From Parasulfuritortus sp. (GTDB lineage: Bacteria > Pseudomonadota > Gammaproteobacteria > Burkholderiales > Thiobacillaceae): 42,868 nucleotides of DNA. The stretch spans positions 1 through 42,868 of the forward strand of contig JARLJM010000001.1 in the NCBI GenBank assembly GCA_031291185.1, in the 5' to 3' direction. The notes beneath the pieces are model-generated. The model made no database searches, was not told where the DNA came from, and saw only the letters and a list, made by a program, of their open reading frames with translations. Positions 18,333 to 34,600 of the stretch are shown piece after piece. How positions within the stretch are numbered: the first letter of the stretch is position 1; the number at the start of each line of letters is the position of its first letter. The translations under genes were made by a program, and so were the position numbers.

Positions 18333-20156
18333 ATGCGGTTCCTGCCCCTGCTTCTCCTCGTCGTCCTGAGCCAGCCTGCCCTGGCGGAAGACTGGCTCTA
18401 TCTCACCAACCCCGGCGACACCCCGATCAAGATCGGCCACGATTACCTGAAGAACCCCGCCGACTGGTCGACGATACTGAAACTGAACCGGATCGCCAAT
18501 CCACGGGTGCTGCCAACCAATACCCGCATCCGCATCCCGGTCGAGTTGCTCAAGGTGACGCCTGCTCCGGTCCTGGTCACCCACATCACCGGCAATGTGC
18601 GGATCAAGCCCGAAGGGGGCGTGTTCCGTCCGCTGGTCGAGGGCGACAAGATCACCGGCGGCGAGACCGTGCTGACTGGGCCGAACAGCTTTGCCGGCTT
18701 CCGGCTGGCTGACGGTTCGATGTTGTCAGAACAGGCCTCATCCAAACTCTCCTTCGGTCGCCTGGCCGCGTACGGCAAGACCGGCATGGTCTCGACCGAG
18801 CTCAATCTCGCAAGCGGCCGCCTGGAGGCCGGCGCCAGCAAGCAGGTCGGCCCGGCCGGCGGCTTCCATGTCGTCACTCCGGTGGCCGTGGCCGGCCTGA
18901 GAGGTACTGCGTTCCGACTCAACGTCAGCGAGGACGGCAAGACCCTGCGCAACGAAGTGCTGCAAGGCGTGGTCGGCATCGCCGCCGAGAATCAGGAAGT
19001 GCTGGTCGCCAAGGCCGAGGGCACCGTCGCCGAATGGGGCAAGCCACCCGAACCGCCGCGTCCGCTGCTGCCAGCACCATCGCTGAACGGCGTCCCGGAC
19101 AGGACCGTTGATCTGCCCCTGACCTTTAGCTGGCCGCAAATGGCCAATGCCATGGGCTGGCGCGCCCAGGTAGCCTCCGATGCCGATTTCCGCAATATCC
19201 TGCTCGATGGCTCCAGCGACATGCCCCAGATCAAATGGGACACGAAATTGCCCGACGGCCACTATTTTCTCCGCGTCCGGGCCATCGACGCCGCCGGGCT
19301 GGAAGGCCTCAATACCGACCACCCGTTCGAACTGGATGCCCGCCCCTTGCCGCCTGAGCTGTCTCAACCCGCCGCCGGCGGCCGTGCCTATGAGGAAAGC
19401 GTGAAATTCACCTGGGCCGCCGCGCAGGGTGCCCAGCACTATATTCTCCAGATCGCACCTACTGCCGATTTCGCGCCTGCGACAACGATCGCACACACAC
19501 TGGACAGCGTCATACAGGACACGGTGGAGCTGAAGCCAGGCACATATTTCTGGCGCATGGCCAGCGTGGACGAAAATGGCTCCCATGGCTGGAGCACGGT
19601 CCGTTCGTTCCGCGTTCAACCGCTGCCCGCCGCTCCGGCCGGTGTAGCGAAAACCAATGCGGATAGCGGCCAGGCCAGCTTTACCTGGGAGGGAGCCGAG
19701 GGGGTCGCCAACTATGAATTTGAAATGGCCCGGAAAACGGATTTCGTCGCACCTGAAGTCAAGCAGCGCCTGACCGAGACCAAGACCACCATCAAACTCA
19801 AGCCGGGCCGATACGTCTGGCGGGTGCGCGGGGTCGAGACCGATGGCCAGACCGGTGAATGGTGCAAACCAAATTCGCTGCTCATGCCCATGGAAACCCC
19901 GAGGGACATCCACATCGCCGTTTCGGCCAGCAACACCGGCATCTCCTGGCTGGGCAATGCTCCGTCCTACCGACTGGAGTTCTCCCGTGACCCCGAATTC
20001 AGGACACCCCTGTTCAACCATCTCCAGAAAGGCAATGCAACCGAGCTGCCCCGGCTGGAACCCGGTCAATACTGGCTGCGCATCGTTGCCTTGGGCGATG
20101 ACGGCTCGCGCGGCAGCGAGAGCAAGCCGGTCAAATTCCTGATCGTCGGCTGGTGA
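18333..20156 (+). CDS. secreted LysM/FecR-domain protein with Fn3-like repeats
   Basis: The 607-residue protein has a signal peptide (1-18, ending QPALA). A LysM-like segment (about 22-70) includes YLTNPGDTPIKIGHDYLKN and NTRIRIPVELLK. A FecR domain (about 88-205) includes GGETVLTGPNSFAGFRLADGS, LASGRLEAG and VAGLRGTAFRLNV. Three or four repeated beta domains (about 250-607) share the pattern YFLRVRAIDAAGLEGLN / YFWRMASVDENGSHGWS / YVWRVRGVETDGQTGEW. There is no C-terminal anchor, so it is probably periplasmic and peptidoglycan-associated. No sigma factor or TonB receptor is nearby, so a FecR-type anti-sigma role is unlikely. GATAAGGA precedes the ATG. Function is unknown. Confidence 0.82.
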   Translation: MRFLPLLLLVVLSQPALAEDWLYLTNPGDTPIKIGHDYLKNPADWSTILKLNRIANPRVLPTNTRIRIPVELLKVTPAPVLVTHITGNVRIKPEGGVFRPLVEGDKITGGETVLTGPNSFAGFRLADGSMLSEQASSKLSFGRLAAYGKTGMVSTELNLASGRLEAGASKQVGPAGGFHVVTPVAVAGLRGTAFRLNVSEDGKTLRNEVLQGVVGIAAENQEVLVAKAEGTVAEWGKPPEPPRPLLPAPSLNGVPDRTVDLPLTFSWPQMANAMGWRAQVASDADFRNILLDGSSDMPQIKWDTKLPDGHYFLRVRAIDAAGLEGLNTDHPFELDARPLPPELSQPAAGGRAYEESVKFTWAAAQGAQHYILQIAPTADFAPATTIAHTLDSVIQDTVELKPGTYFWRMASVDENGSHGWSTVRSFRVQPLPAAPAGVAKTNADSGQASFTWEGAEGVANYEFEMARKTDFVAPEVKQRLTETKTTIKLKPGRYVWRVRGVETDGQTGEWCKPNSLLMPMETPRDIHIAVSASNTGISWLGNAPSYRLEFSRDPEFRTPLFNHLQKGNATELPRLEPGQYWLRIVALGDDGSRGSESKPVKFLIVGW

Positions 20157-20162
20157 TCGAGT

Positions 20163-21431
20163 TCAGTTGAGCTGGATGCGTATGCCGTATGGCACCGGAG
20201 CCTTGCCCTTGACCAGCCAGACGACCGGAAAGGTCGGCTCCGCCTCGGGAAATCGGCCTTCTGCATCGGTGAAGTAAACCAGCAGATCGGGACTGGTCCG
20301 ACCCTGTTCCAGCCAGTCGAACACCGGCCGGAAATCGGTGCCGCCGCCACCCGAGATGCCTTCCGGCAGTTCCAGCGGCTCCCACATCGCAAATATCCAC
20401 GGCCCGCCTTCGGCCAGTTTGTCGTCACAGGCATGCAGGGTCACCTCGGCCCGCACCTGGGCCTTGAGCGCATCCACCTCGGCCAGGAATTCGCGCAGTT
20501 CCTCATCCGACACCGAACCGCTGGTGTCCAGCACCACCAACACTTTCACGCTCTGGCTGTACAGGCGCGGCATCATGGCTTCGCCCTCGCGTCGCGAGGT
20601 GCGCTGGAAACTGTAGTCGTCGCGGGCCGCATTCATCATGTATCGGGCCAGCATGGCGCGCCAGGGCAAACGCGGGGCCAACAGTTGGTCGACCAGGCGC
20701 AGCATCGACTGCGACATCTTGCCGGCCTGTCGGGCGGCCTGGGCCGCGGCGGCCAGGCGGTTCTGCCACTGCTCATCGAGCTGTTCAAGGTCCATTGGCG
20801 GTGTGGGTTGGGTGTCCTGACGGTCTTCCTGCTGATCCGCCCCACCCTCTTGCGGCGGACTGTCCTGACCCTCGCTGCCTTCGCTCTGGCCACCCTCCTC
20901 ACCCTGGCCCTGCTCACCGGTATTGCCGCTATCCTGTTGCTCGGGTTCGCCTTCGTTGCCTTCGGGCGAATCCGCGTTATCGAACAGGTGCTGGTCCAGT
21001 GTTTCCTCGTCCGGGTCCTGATCGAGCAAAGGATAGATTTCCTCGGCCGACAACCCCCGATAGGCCGCACTCATCAACGCCCGTTCCGGCCCGACCATGC
21101 GCTCGTCGTCGAGGATCATGTTGACCGCGTAATCGCAGGCCACGTCCCAGCGGTGCTTCTGACGGTGGTTGCGGCGGTTGAAGTGCGACAGTGCGCAATG
21201 CATGGCCTCGTGGGCCAGCACGAACTGGGTCTGCTCCAGGGTCAGGCGGGCGATGTAATCGGGGTTGTAATAGAAATGCCTAGCGTCGGTCGCCGTGGTC
21301 TTGCACCACTTCGCGTCGCCGATCTTGAGCGGCAGGTGCATCACCAGCGAACCGAGGAAGGGCTTGTCCAGGATCAGCCGGGTCCGCGCAGCGGCCAGCT
21401 TGGTTTCAAGCGCGGCGAGGTCGCTTCTCAC
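20163..21431 (-). CDS. metallopeptidase-like/VWA-domain protein (DUF2201 type)
   Basis: The 422-residue protein joins an N-terminal zincin-like domain with HEAMH (74-78) to an acidic Glu/Gln/Ser linker (about 140-215) and a C-terminal VWA-like domain. The VWA part has metal-site residues DTSGS (302-306), Thr365 in GGTDF and Asp389 in YFTDAEG. Such proteins commonly pair with MoxR AAA+ ATPases, and here the ATPase gene lies 13 bases upstream. The pair may act as a metal-dependent chaperone or insertase, like RavA-ViaA, but the substrate is unknown. Start is GTG 21431. Whether the HExxH part is a working protease is not shown by sequence. Confidence 0.85.
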   Translation of the reverse strand: MRSDLAALETKLAAARTRLILDKPFLGSLVMHLPLKIGDAKWCKTTATDARHFYYNPDYIARLTLEQTQFVLAHEAMHCALSHFNRRNHRQKHRWDVACDYAVNMILDDERMVGPERALMSAAYRGLSAEEIYPLLDQDPDEETLDQHLFDNADSPEGNEGEPEQQDSGNTGEQGQGEEGGQSEGSEGQDSPPQEGGADQQEDRQDTQPTPPMDLEQLDEQWQNRLAAAAQAARQAGKMSQSMLRLVDQLLAPRLPWRAMLARYMMNAARDDYSFQRTSRREGEAMMPRLYSQSVKVLVVLDTSGSVSDEELREFLAEVDALKAQVRAEVTLHACDDKLAEGGPWIFAMWEPLELPEGISGGGGTDFRPVFDWLEQGRTSPDLLVYFTDAEGRFPEAEPTFPVVWLVKGKAPVPYGIRIQLN

Positions 21432-21444
21432 GCCTCTGCCCCAC

Positions 21445-22494
21445 TCAGGCCGTCGGCTTGAAGTCGTACAGCATCAGCTCCGCCACGCTGTTCGCCCAGG
21501 CCACGAACTCGGGCACCTTGAACAGCGGCTGGCCGACAGCGCGATGCAGGTCGGTGACCAGCATGACGCCCATCTCCCGCTGCGGGAAATTGCGCGCGTA
21601 CTTGAGCACGTTGCCCAGTTTGTCCATATCGTTCGCCGACTCCCGTGCCCGGCGCACCAGCGCCGCCGCGACGCCGTATTGCAGGTCCACGCTACGCGGC
21701 ACGGCTACCTCCTGGCCGTTGAGGATGGCGTCGATGTCGGGCAGATTTTCCAGGTTGTCGATGTAGGCCTTCAGTTCCACGCCGCAGGCCTGGCCGACGC
21801 AGGCCTGGAGCGCGTCGGAAAGCAGATCGGGCCGGTCGCCGAATTTGTGCAACGCGCGGTGCGCGTATTCCCAGGAACGCGGGCTGGGAAAGGCGACCGG
21901 GTTGTGTGCAGCGTCGTAGCTGAACAACTGATCCGGCCGGAAGCGCAGGAAGCCCATGATGCGCTCGTCGATGTCATGCTTCAGCGCCCAGGAGATCCAG
22001 TCGTCGAGGTAGGCCTCGACATCGAAATGGGTGAAGCGGTTGGCCAGCGGCGCCGGCATGGCGTAGGTCACGCCCCGGTCGCCCTGACGGTTGCCGGCGG
22101 CGAAGATGGCCCAGCCATCGGGAATGCTGTACTCGCCCAGCTTGCGGTCAAGGATCAGCTGATAGGCCGCCGCCGACACGGTGGGCGGGGCAGCGTTGAT
22201 CTCGTCCAGGAACAGGATGCCCTTGTCGCCGTGCCGTTCCGCATTCGGCAGCATGGCCGGCACCGACCACTCCACATTCTCGCCCTTGCGAAACGGGATG
22301 CCGCGCAGGTCGGTCGGTTCCATCTGGGACAGACGGACATCGATCAGCGGCACGCCGTGTTTTTTGGCGATACCCGCAATGATCTGCGACTTGCCCACGC
22401 CGGGCGGCCCCCAGAGCATCACAGGGGTGTGCTGACCGTCGGCGCAACTCAGGAATTCCCGGTCCAGAATGGTTTCGATGTGCGATGGGCGCAT
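21445..22494 (-). CDS. MoxR-type AAA+ ATPase
   Basis: The 349-residue protein has Walker A GPPGVGKS (29-36), Walker B GILFLDEIN (92-100), sensor-like AAGNRQGDRG and the MoxR-like LANRFTHFDV. MoxR ATPases work with VWA proteins to remodel or metal-load partner complexes. The frame is open upstream, but ATG 22494 fits the family start and lies eight bases after the unknown gene's stop. It is the third gene of a four-gene operon ending with the VWA protein. Confidence 0.9.
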   Translation of the reverse strand: MRPSHIETILDREFLSCADGQHTPVMLWGPPGVGKSQIIAGIAKKHGVPLIDVRLSQMEPTDLRGIPFRKGENVEWSVPAMLPNAERHGDKGILFLDEINAAPPTVSAAAYQLILDRKLGEYSIPDGWAIFAAGNRQGDRGVTYAMPAPLANRFTHFDVEAYLDDWISWALKHDIDERIMGFLRFRPDQLFSYDAAHNPVAFPSPRSWEYAHRALHKFGDRPDLLSDALQACVGQACGVELKAYIDNLENLPDIDAILNGQEVAVPRSVDLQYGVAAALVRRARESANDMDKLGNVLKYARNFPQREMGVMLVTDLHRAVGQPLFKVPEFVAWANSVAELMLYDFKPTA

Positions 22495-22502
22495 GGTTCT
22501 CT

Positions 22503-23381
22503 CTAAAACAAGTCGTTGTTTGTATGGCTTTGAGCCTGCTCCAGGCGGGCTGCAACCAGGGCCGCCTGCAACGCCGGCGGATTGAGCACCCTGGGCAACA
22601 GCCGATAAATCTGCGCCAGCCATTGTGGCCGGCCACAGGCCGCCAACTCAAGCCGGGCGCGCACTTCGTCATCCAGATTCGGCCAGCAGAGCAGGAACGG
22701 CGACAGCCATGAATGATAATCCCAAATAACCGACTGTTCCAGTTGGTTATTCCAGCTTTCACTCACCAGCAGGGCCGGAAACGCCTGACGCGGCAACCGT
22801 CTTCCGTGCCAGGCAGATTCCAGCCGATACCCGTTCAGGCCTTCACCGCTTCCGTCGGGATGACGCCTGAACCACTGGGCGCCGGCATAGGGCCGGGCCC
22901 GCAGGTTGACCTGCCGATCGACGTAATCCCGATGTTTCGGCGCATTGGGATTGTTGCCTGTGCGCTCAGCCAGGGCAGGCGAGTAAAAACCGCGATAGGT
23001 CAGTGCAAACGGCATCCACTCCAGTTCGGGCAGGCCATGACGATGCTTGCCGGGCTGATTGGCATTGAGCAACGCCAAAGGCATGCCCGTTTCCTTGTCG
23101 AGCAACCAGAGCTCGGCCGTATCGGCCATCGGAAACGGCAGCGCCGGTTTGTCGGCGAGCGCGGCCAGCAGTTCCGGATAGCGCTCGCCCACGCCGGCCT
23201 TGAGCCCCTCGCCCTCGACCCAGACCCCGACCGGACGCACCCAGCCCTGGCCATCATCGGCGCGCAGATGCCAGGTCACACCGTCCTGGCTGCGGGCCTC
23301 GGCATCGCCGACATCGACGATCTGTACCACGCCGCGATAGGGATTGAGCCGGCGCAGTGCGTAATAACGGGGAGCGTTCAA
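22503..23381 (-). CDS. conserved-looking hypothetical protein in MoxR/VWA operon
   Basis: I do not recognise this 292-residue protein. It has no signal peptide or clear membrane span and is rich in Trp, Tyr, Pro and Arg. The N-terminal third (RRLNPYRGVVQIVDVGDAEA, then DGVTWHLRADD) looks like a small beta domain. The C-terminal part (ARLELAACGRPQWLAQIYRLLPRV) looks helical. Codon use matches its neighbours. It starts at TTG 23381, seven bases after the response-regulator stop, with no clear Shine-Dalgarno. It lies eight bases before the MoxR gene, so it is probably a third component of the MoxR/VWA system. The start is less certain than the gene. Confidence 0.75.
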   Translation of the reverse strand: MNAPRYYALRRLNPYRGVVQIVDVGDAEARSQDGVTWHLRADDGQGWVRPVGVWVEGEGLKAGVGERYPELLAALADKPALPFPMADTAELWLLDKETGMPLALLNANQPGKHRHGLPELEWMPFALTYRGFYSPALAERTGNNPNAPKHRDYVDRQVNLRARPYAGAQWFRRHPDGSGEGLNGYRLESAWHGRRLPRQAFPALLVSESWNNQLEQSVIWDYHSWLSPFLLCWPNLDDEVRARLELAACGRPQWLAQIYRLLPRVLNPPALQAALVAARLEQAQSHTNNDLF

Positions 23382-23388
23382 GGTCTGG

Positions 23389-24192
23389 CTAGTTCATCAG
23401 GCTGCGCAAAAGCCCCTTGACCGTGGCCGGCTCGAACGGTTTGTCGCAGACGCCGACCACGCCCATGCCCTGCACGGCGGCCAGTCGGCCTTCGTTGGTC
23501 TCGCTGGTGACCATGATGACCGGAACCGAGTTCTGCCAGCTCCTGGTGCGGATATATTCGATCAGGGCCTGACCGTCCATCTCGGGCATGTTGTAGTCGG
23601 TCACCACCAGGTCGACCATCTCCTCGTCCATGATGCCGGCGGCCTCGGCCCCATTGGTCGCCTCGACGATGGCCTCGAAACCCAGGTTCTCCAGCACCCG
23701 GCGCATGAATTTGCGCGCCATGCCGCTGTCGTCCACGATCAGCACCCGCCGGCCGGTCAGGTCGATGCCCTCCTCCTCGCCCTGATCCGGATTGAGCCAG
23801 TCCAGCGTAGCCTGCAACGAGGCCGACAGCTGGGCTTCGCTAAATGGCTTGGGCAGGATGCCGCAGACGCCGGACTGGCGAACCGGCTCCAACAGATTGG
23901 GCCGCGTCTCGCTGGAAATGAGGACGAACGGCACGCCCGACAACTGGCTGTCCTGACGCATGGTCAGGATCAAATCGGTGCCGTTCATGTCTTCCAGATA
24001 CATGGCGCTCATCACCAGGTCGGGCAGTTGTTCGCGCATCCGGGCCAGTGCCTGCTGGCCGAGCTGGACGACTTCGACGTTGGCCACGCCCAGCTTCTGC
24101 AACTGGCCGGCGATCACCTTGCCTTGCAGTGCGGAAGGTTCTACCAGCAACAGGCGCAATTCCGCCAATGACCGTTTGGCATCCAGAGACAT
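23389..24192 (-). CDS. response regulator with two receiver domains, first one degenerate
   Basis: The 267-residue protein is two CheY-like receivers with no output domain. REC1 (about 12-132) lacks the phosphoacceptor Asp (Ala63 in LVMSAMYLEDMNG), and the acidic pair is Glu18-Pro19; Lys115 is kept. REC2 (about 148-267) is complete: Asp154/Asp155, phospho-acceptor Asp199 in VVTDYNMPEMDG, Thr229 and Lys251. It is the first gene of the operon leading to the unknown protein, MoxR and VWA. No histidine kinase is in the window. It may signal by protein contact, with REC1 as a docking or dimer domain. Confidence 0.88.
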   Translation of the reverse strand: MSLDAKRSLAELRLLLVEPSALQGKVIAGQLQKLGVANVEVVQLGQQALARMREQLPDLVMSAMYLEDMNGTDLILTMRQDSQLSGVPFVLISSETRPNLLEPVRQSGVCGILPKPFSEAQLSASLQATLDWLNPDQGEEEGIDLTGRRVLIVDDSGMARKFMRRVLENLGFEAIVEATNGAEAAGIMDEEMVDLVVTDYNMPEMDGQALIEYIRTRSWQNSVPVIMVTSETNEGRLAAVQGMGVVGVCDKPFEPATVKGLLRSLMN

Positions 24193-24263
24193 GAAACGTC
24201 TTCCTATCGAAGTTAACGCGCCCTATGCTAACGCCAGCTCCGACCAAATTCGAATGTTTTGTC

Positions 24264-25105
24264 ATGGACACTCCATACCGCCCGATCGCTCAAAATGAAG
24301 TCACCGGCTGGCTCGCCCGCCGCGCTCAGGACAGCCACAAGGGCGATTTCGGCAACGTCGGTATCCTGGGCGGTGCGCCGGGCATGGCCGGGGCCGCGTT
24401 GCTGGCCGGTCGCGCTGCGTTGCGGCTGGGTGCCGGACGGGTTTATTGCGGCGTGCTGGACGACCGGATTGCGGTCGATTTCGAGACCCCGGAACTGATG
24501 CTCGCCACACCCGAGCGCGTGCTTGCCATCACAGCGCCGGGCTGCCTGGCCGTCGGCCCCGGCCTGGGTCAGTCGGCAGCCGCACACGGCTGGCTGGAGG
24601 CAGCCTTGGCCAGTGCAATGCCCGTGTTGCTGGACGCCGATGCGCTGAATCTGATCGCGGCCGAACCCCGCCTGGCCGATGCGGTCCGCAGCCGTCCGTC
24701 ACCCACAGTGCTTACCCCTCACCCCGGCGAGGCCGGGCGGCTGCTCGGCCAGACGGCCGCGGATGTGCAAGGCGCCCGGCTGGCGGCTCTCCTGGCCCTG
24801 GTCGAACACTATCGTTGCGGTGTGGCACTGAAGGGCGCGGGCAGTCTGGTTCATTTCCCCGGATGTCCGGTCTGGCGAAATGACACCGGCCATCCCGGCA
24901 TGGCGGCGCCGGGCATGGGCGATGTCTTGAGTGGAATGATCGCTGCACTGGCCGCACAGGGATTGACGCTGGAGCAGGCCGCCGTGTTCGGCGTTCATCT
25001 GCATGGCGCGGCCGGCGACTGGGCCGCGAAGCACGGCCAGGGACCGGTAGGACTGACGGCTGGCGAGATCGCCTTGGCCGGCCGTCGACTGCTCAATGAG
25101 TGGAT

Positions 25106-25121
<16 letters not shown>
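24264..25121 (+). CDS. nnrD: ADP-dependent NAD(P)H-hydrate dehydratase
   Basis: NnrD repairs hydrated NADH and NADPH using ADP. The 285-residue protein is ribokinase-like. It has [56 protein letters not shown] and the catalytic/nucleotide motif [20 protein letters not shown]. In many bacteria this domain is fused behind the NnrE epimerase; here it stands alone. ATG 24264 is preferred; ATG 24225 would lie only 33 bases from the divergent response-regulator start. Neither has a strong Shine-Dalgarno. Its last 16 bases overlap the convergent galU end. Confidence 0.9.
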
Positions 25122-29295
<4,174 letters not shown>

Positions 29296-29299
<4 letters not shown>

Positions 29300-29604
29300 G
29301 GCACGGACTCCTGAGTGGTCGCCGGGTCGGCTGCGGGTTCCATGACCTGGAAGAAGGTTTCGTTCTGGCGGATCATGCCCAGCTGATAGCGCGCACGGGA
29401 CTCGATGGCACCATAGCCGGTCTTGAGGTCGCTGACTTCGGCGGCCAGTTGGCCGTTCCGGGCAACCAACACATCGTTGGCCGACCGTTGTTCAGCCACT
29501 TGCCGCTTCAGATCCCATACCTTCAGCCAACTGCCCTTCCCCAGCCAGAGCGGGTATTGCAGCATGAGGATCAGGAACGCGAGCACCCAGGTCAGGGCCT
29601 TCAT
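29296..29604 (-). CDS. ftsB: cell division protein FtsB
   Basis: FtsB joins FtsL and FtsQ in the divisome and activates septal wall synthesis. The 102-residue type II membrane protein has a span at about residues 5-21 and a periplasmic coiled coil (about 28-65: WDLKRQVAEQRSANDVLVAR). The typical end motif is YQLGMIRQNETFFQVME. It begins one base after the eno stop and overlaps zipA by four bases. The eno-ftsB order is common in proteobacteria. Confidence 0.94.
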
Positions 29605-29605
29605 T

Positions 29606-30916
<1,311 letters not shown>

Positions 30917-30928
30917 TTACCATCCGGT

Positions 30929-33556
<2,628 letters not shown>

Positions 33557-34549
33557 ATGAAGCTATCCGCCAGCAGCGATCCGACCCACGATGTGATCGC
33601 CTCCATCGTGTCCCTGACCGAACAACGCGACCAGCGTTCGCTCGAACACAGCCTCGTTTCGACACTGGAAGACATGCTGGATGACATAGAGGGCTGGTTG
33701 CTCGAAATGCCCACCGAAAACAATCGCGATGCAGGCTGTACCATGCTGCACGGCGACAAGTCGCATCTTCCGAACGAGTTGCTCGCCCAGGGCTGCCGTC
33801 TGCCGAATGATATCTTGACGTGTCTGGTCATCCAGGGCGGCCTGACCTACCGGCTCGCCAAGCTTCAGGATTACGAACAAGGCCGCCATCACATGCTGAT
33901 CCTGGCCAAGCAGCAATGGTCGGAAACCGACCTGCAGGTCGTCGAAGGCCTGGTCCGGGTGTATCACAATTTTGTCGGCATCCTGTTTGACAGCGAGAAG
34001 GACACGCTGACCGGCCTCTATAACCGCCGCAAGCTGGACAGCAAGCTCAAGGATATCGCCAACTCCCGCATGCAGGGGCGGCGCCAGACCGACAAGGACC
34101 ACGCGGATTTTCTCGCCATTCTCGACCTGGACCGCTTCAAGCGGATCAACGACAACTTCGGCCATCTGATCGGGGACGAGGTGTTGTTGATCTTCTCGAA
34201 CATCCTGAGCAGGACCCTGCGCGAAAGCGACCTGATCTTTCGTTATGGCGGCGAGGAATTCGTCGTACTGCTACAGGATATCTCCGGCCAGACAGTCAAA
34301 GATGTACTCGAACGGGTCCGCCGGAATGTCGAGAATCATGACTTCCCCCAGGTCGGGAAAGTCACTGTCAGCATCGGTTACGCGGCACTGGAAAGCCAGG
34401 TCCTGCCGATTCAGACCATGGAAAAATCAGACCGCGCCCTTTATTACGCCAAGGATCACGGCCGCAACCGGGTGTGCAATTTCGACCAGTTGCTGGCCGA
34501 GGGCGAACTGGAAGGACTGCACCAGGACGGCAGCATCGAGCTGTTCTAG
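33557..34549 (+). CDS. soluble diguanylate cyclase (GGDEF)
   Basis: The 330-residue protein should make c-di-GMP. It has no membrane span or signal peptide. The N-terminal part (about 1-145) includes a helical stretch and a GAF-like portion (HHMLILAKQQWSETDLQVVEGLVRVYHNF) that I cannot name precisely. The GGDEF domain (about 148-312) starts DTLTGLYNRRKLD and has GGEEF (231-235), an active variant, plus an inhibitory-site RESD (222-225) five residues before it. No EAL domain is present. The ATG has no clear Shine-Dalgarno. It is a single gene, divergent from pyrG and convergent with purL. Confidence 0.9.
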   Translation: MKLSASSDPTHDVIASIVSLTEQRDQRSLEHSLVSTLEDMLDDIEGWLLEMPTENNRDAGCTMLHGDKSHLPNELLAQGCRLPNDILTCLVIQGGLTYRLAKLQDYEQGRHHMLILAKQQWSETDLQVVEGLVRVYHNFVGILFDSEKDTLTGLYNRRKLDSKLKDIANSRMQGRRQTDKDHADFLAILDLDRFKRINDNFGHLIGDEVLLIFSNILSRTLRESDLIFRYGGEEFVVLLQDISGQTVKDVLERVRRNVENHDFPQVGKVTVSIGYAALESQVLPIQTMEKSDRALYYAKDHGRNRVCNFDQLLAEGELEGLHQDGSIELF

Positions 34550-34600
34550 CCGTCCCACCTGCCCGACACGTCAGGTGCCCGGCGCTACCTCACCCCGATC

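Noticed and set aside
34556..34577. Inverted repeat CACCTG/CAGGTG between the GGDEF gene and purL
   Set aside because: Only six pairs, a ten-base loop and no T run on either strand; not enough for a terminator call.
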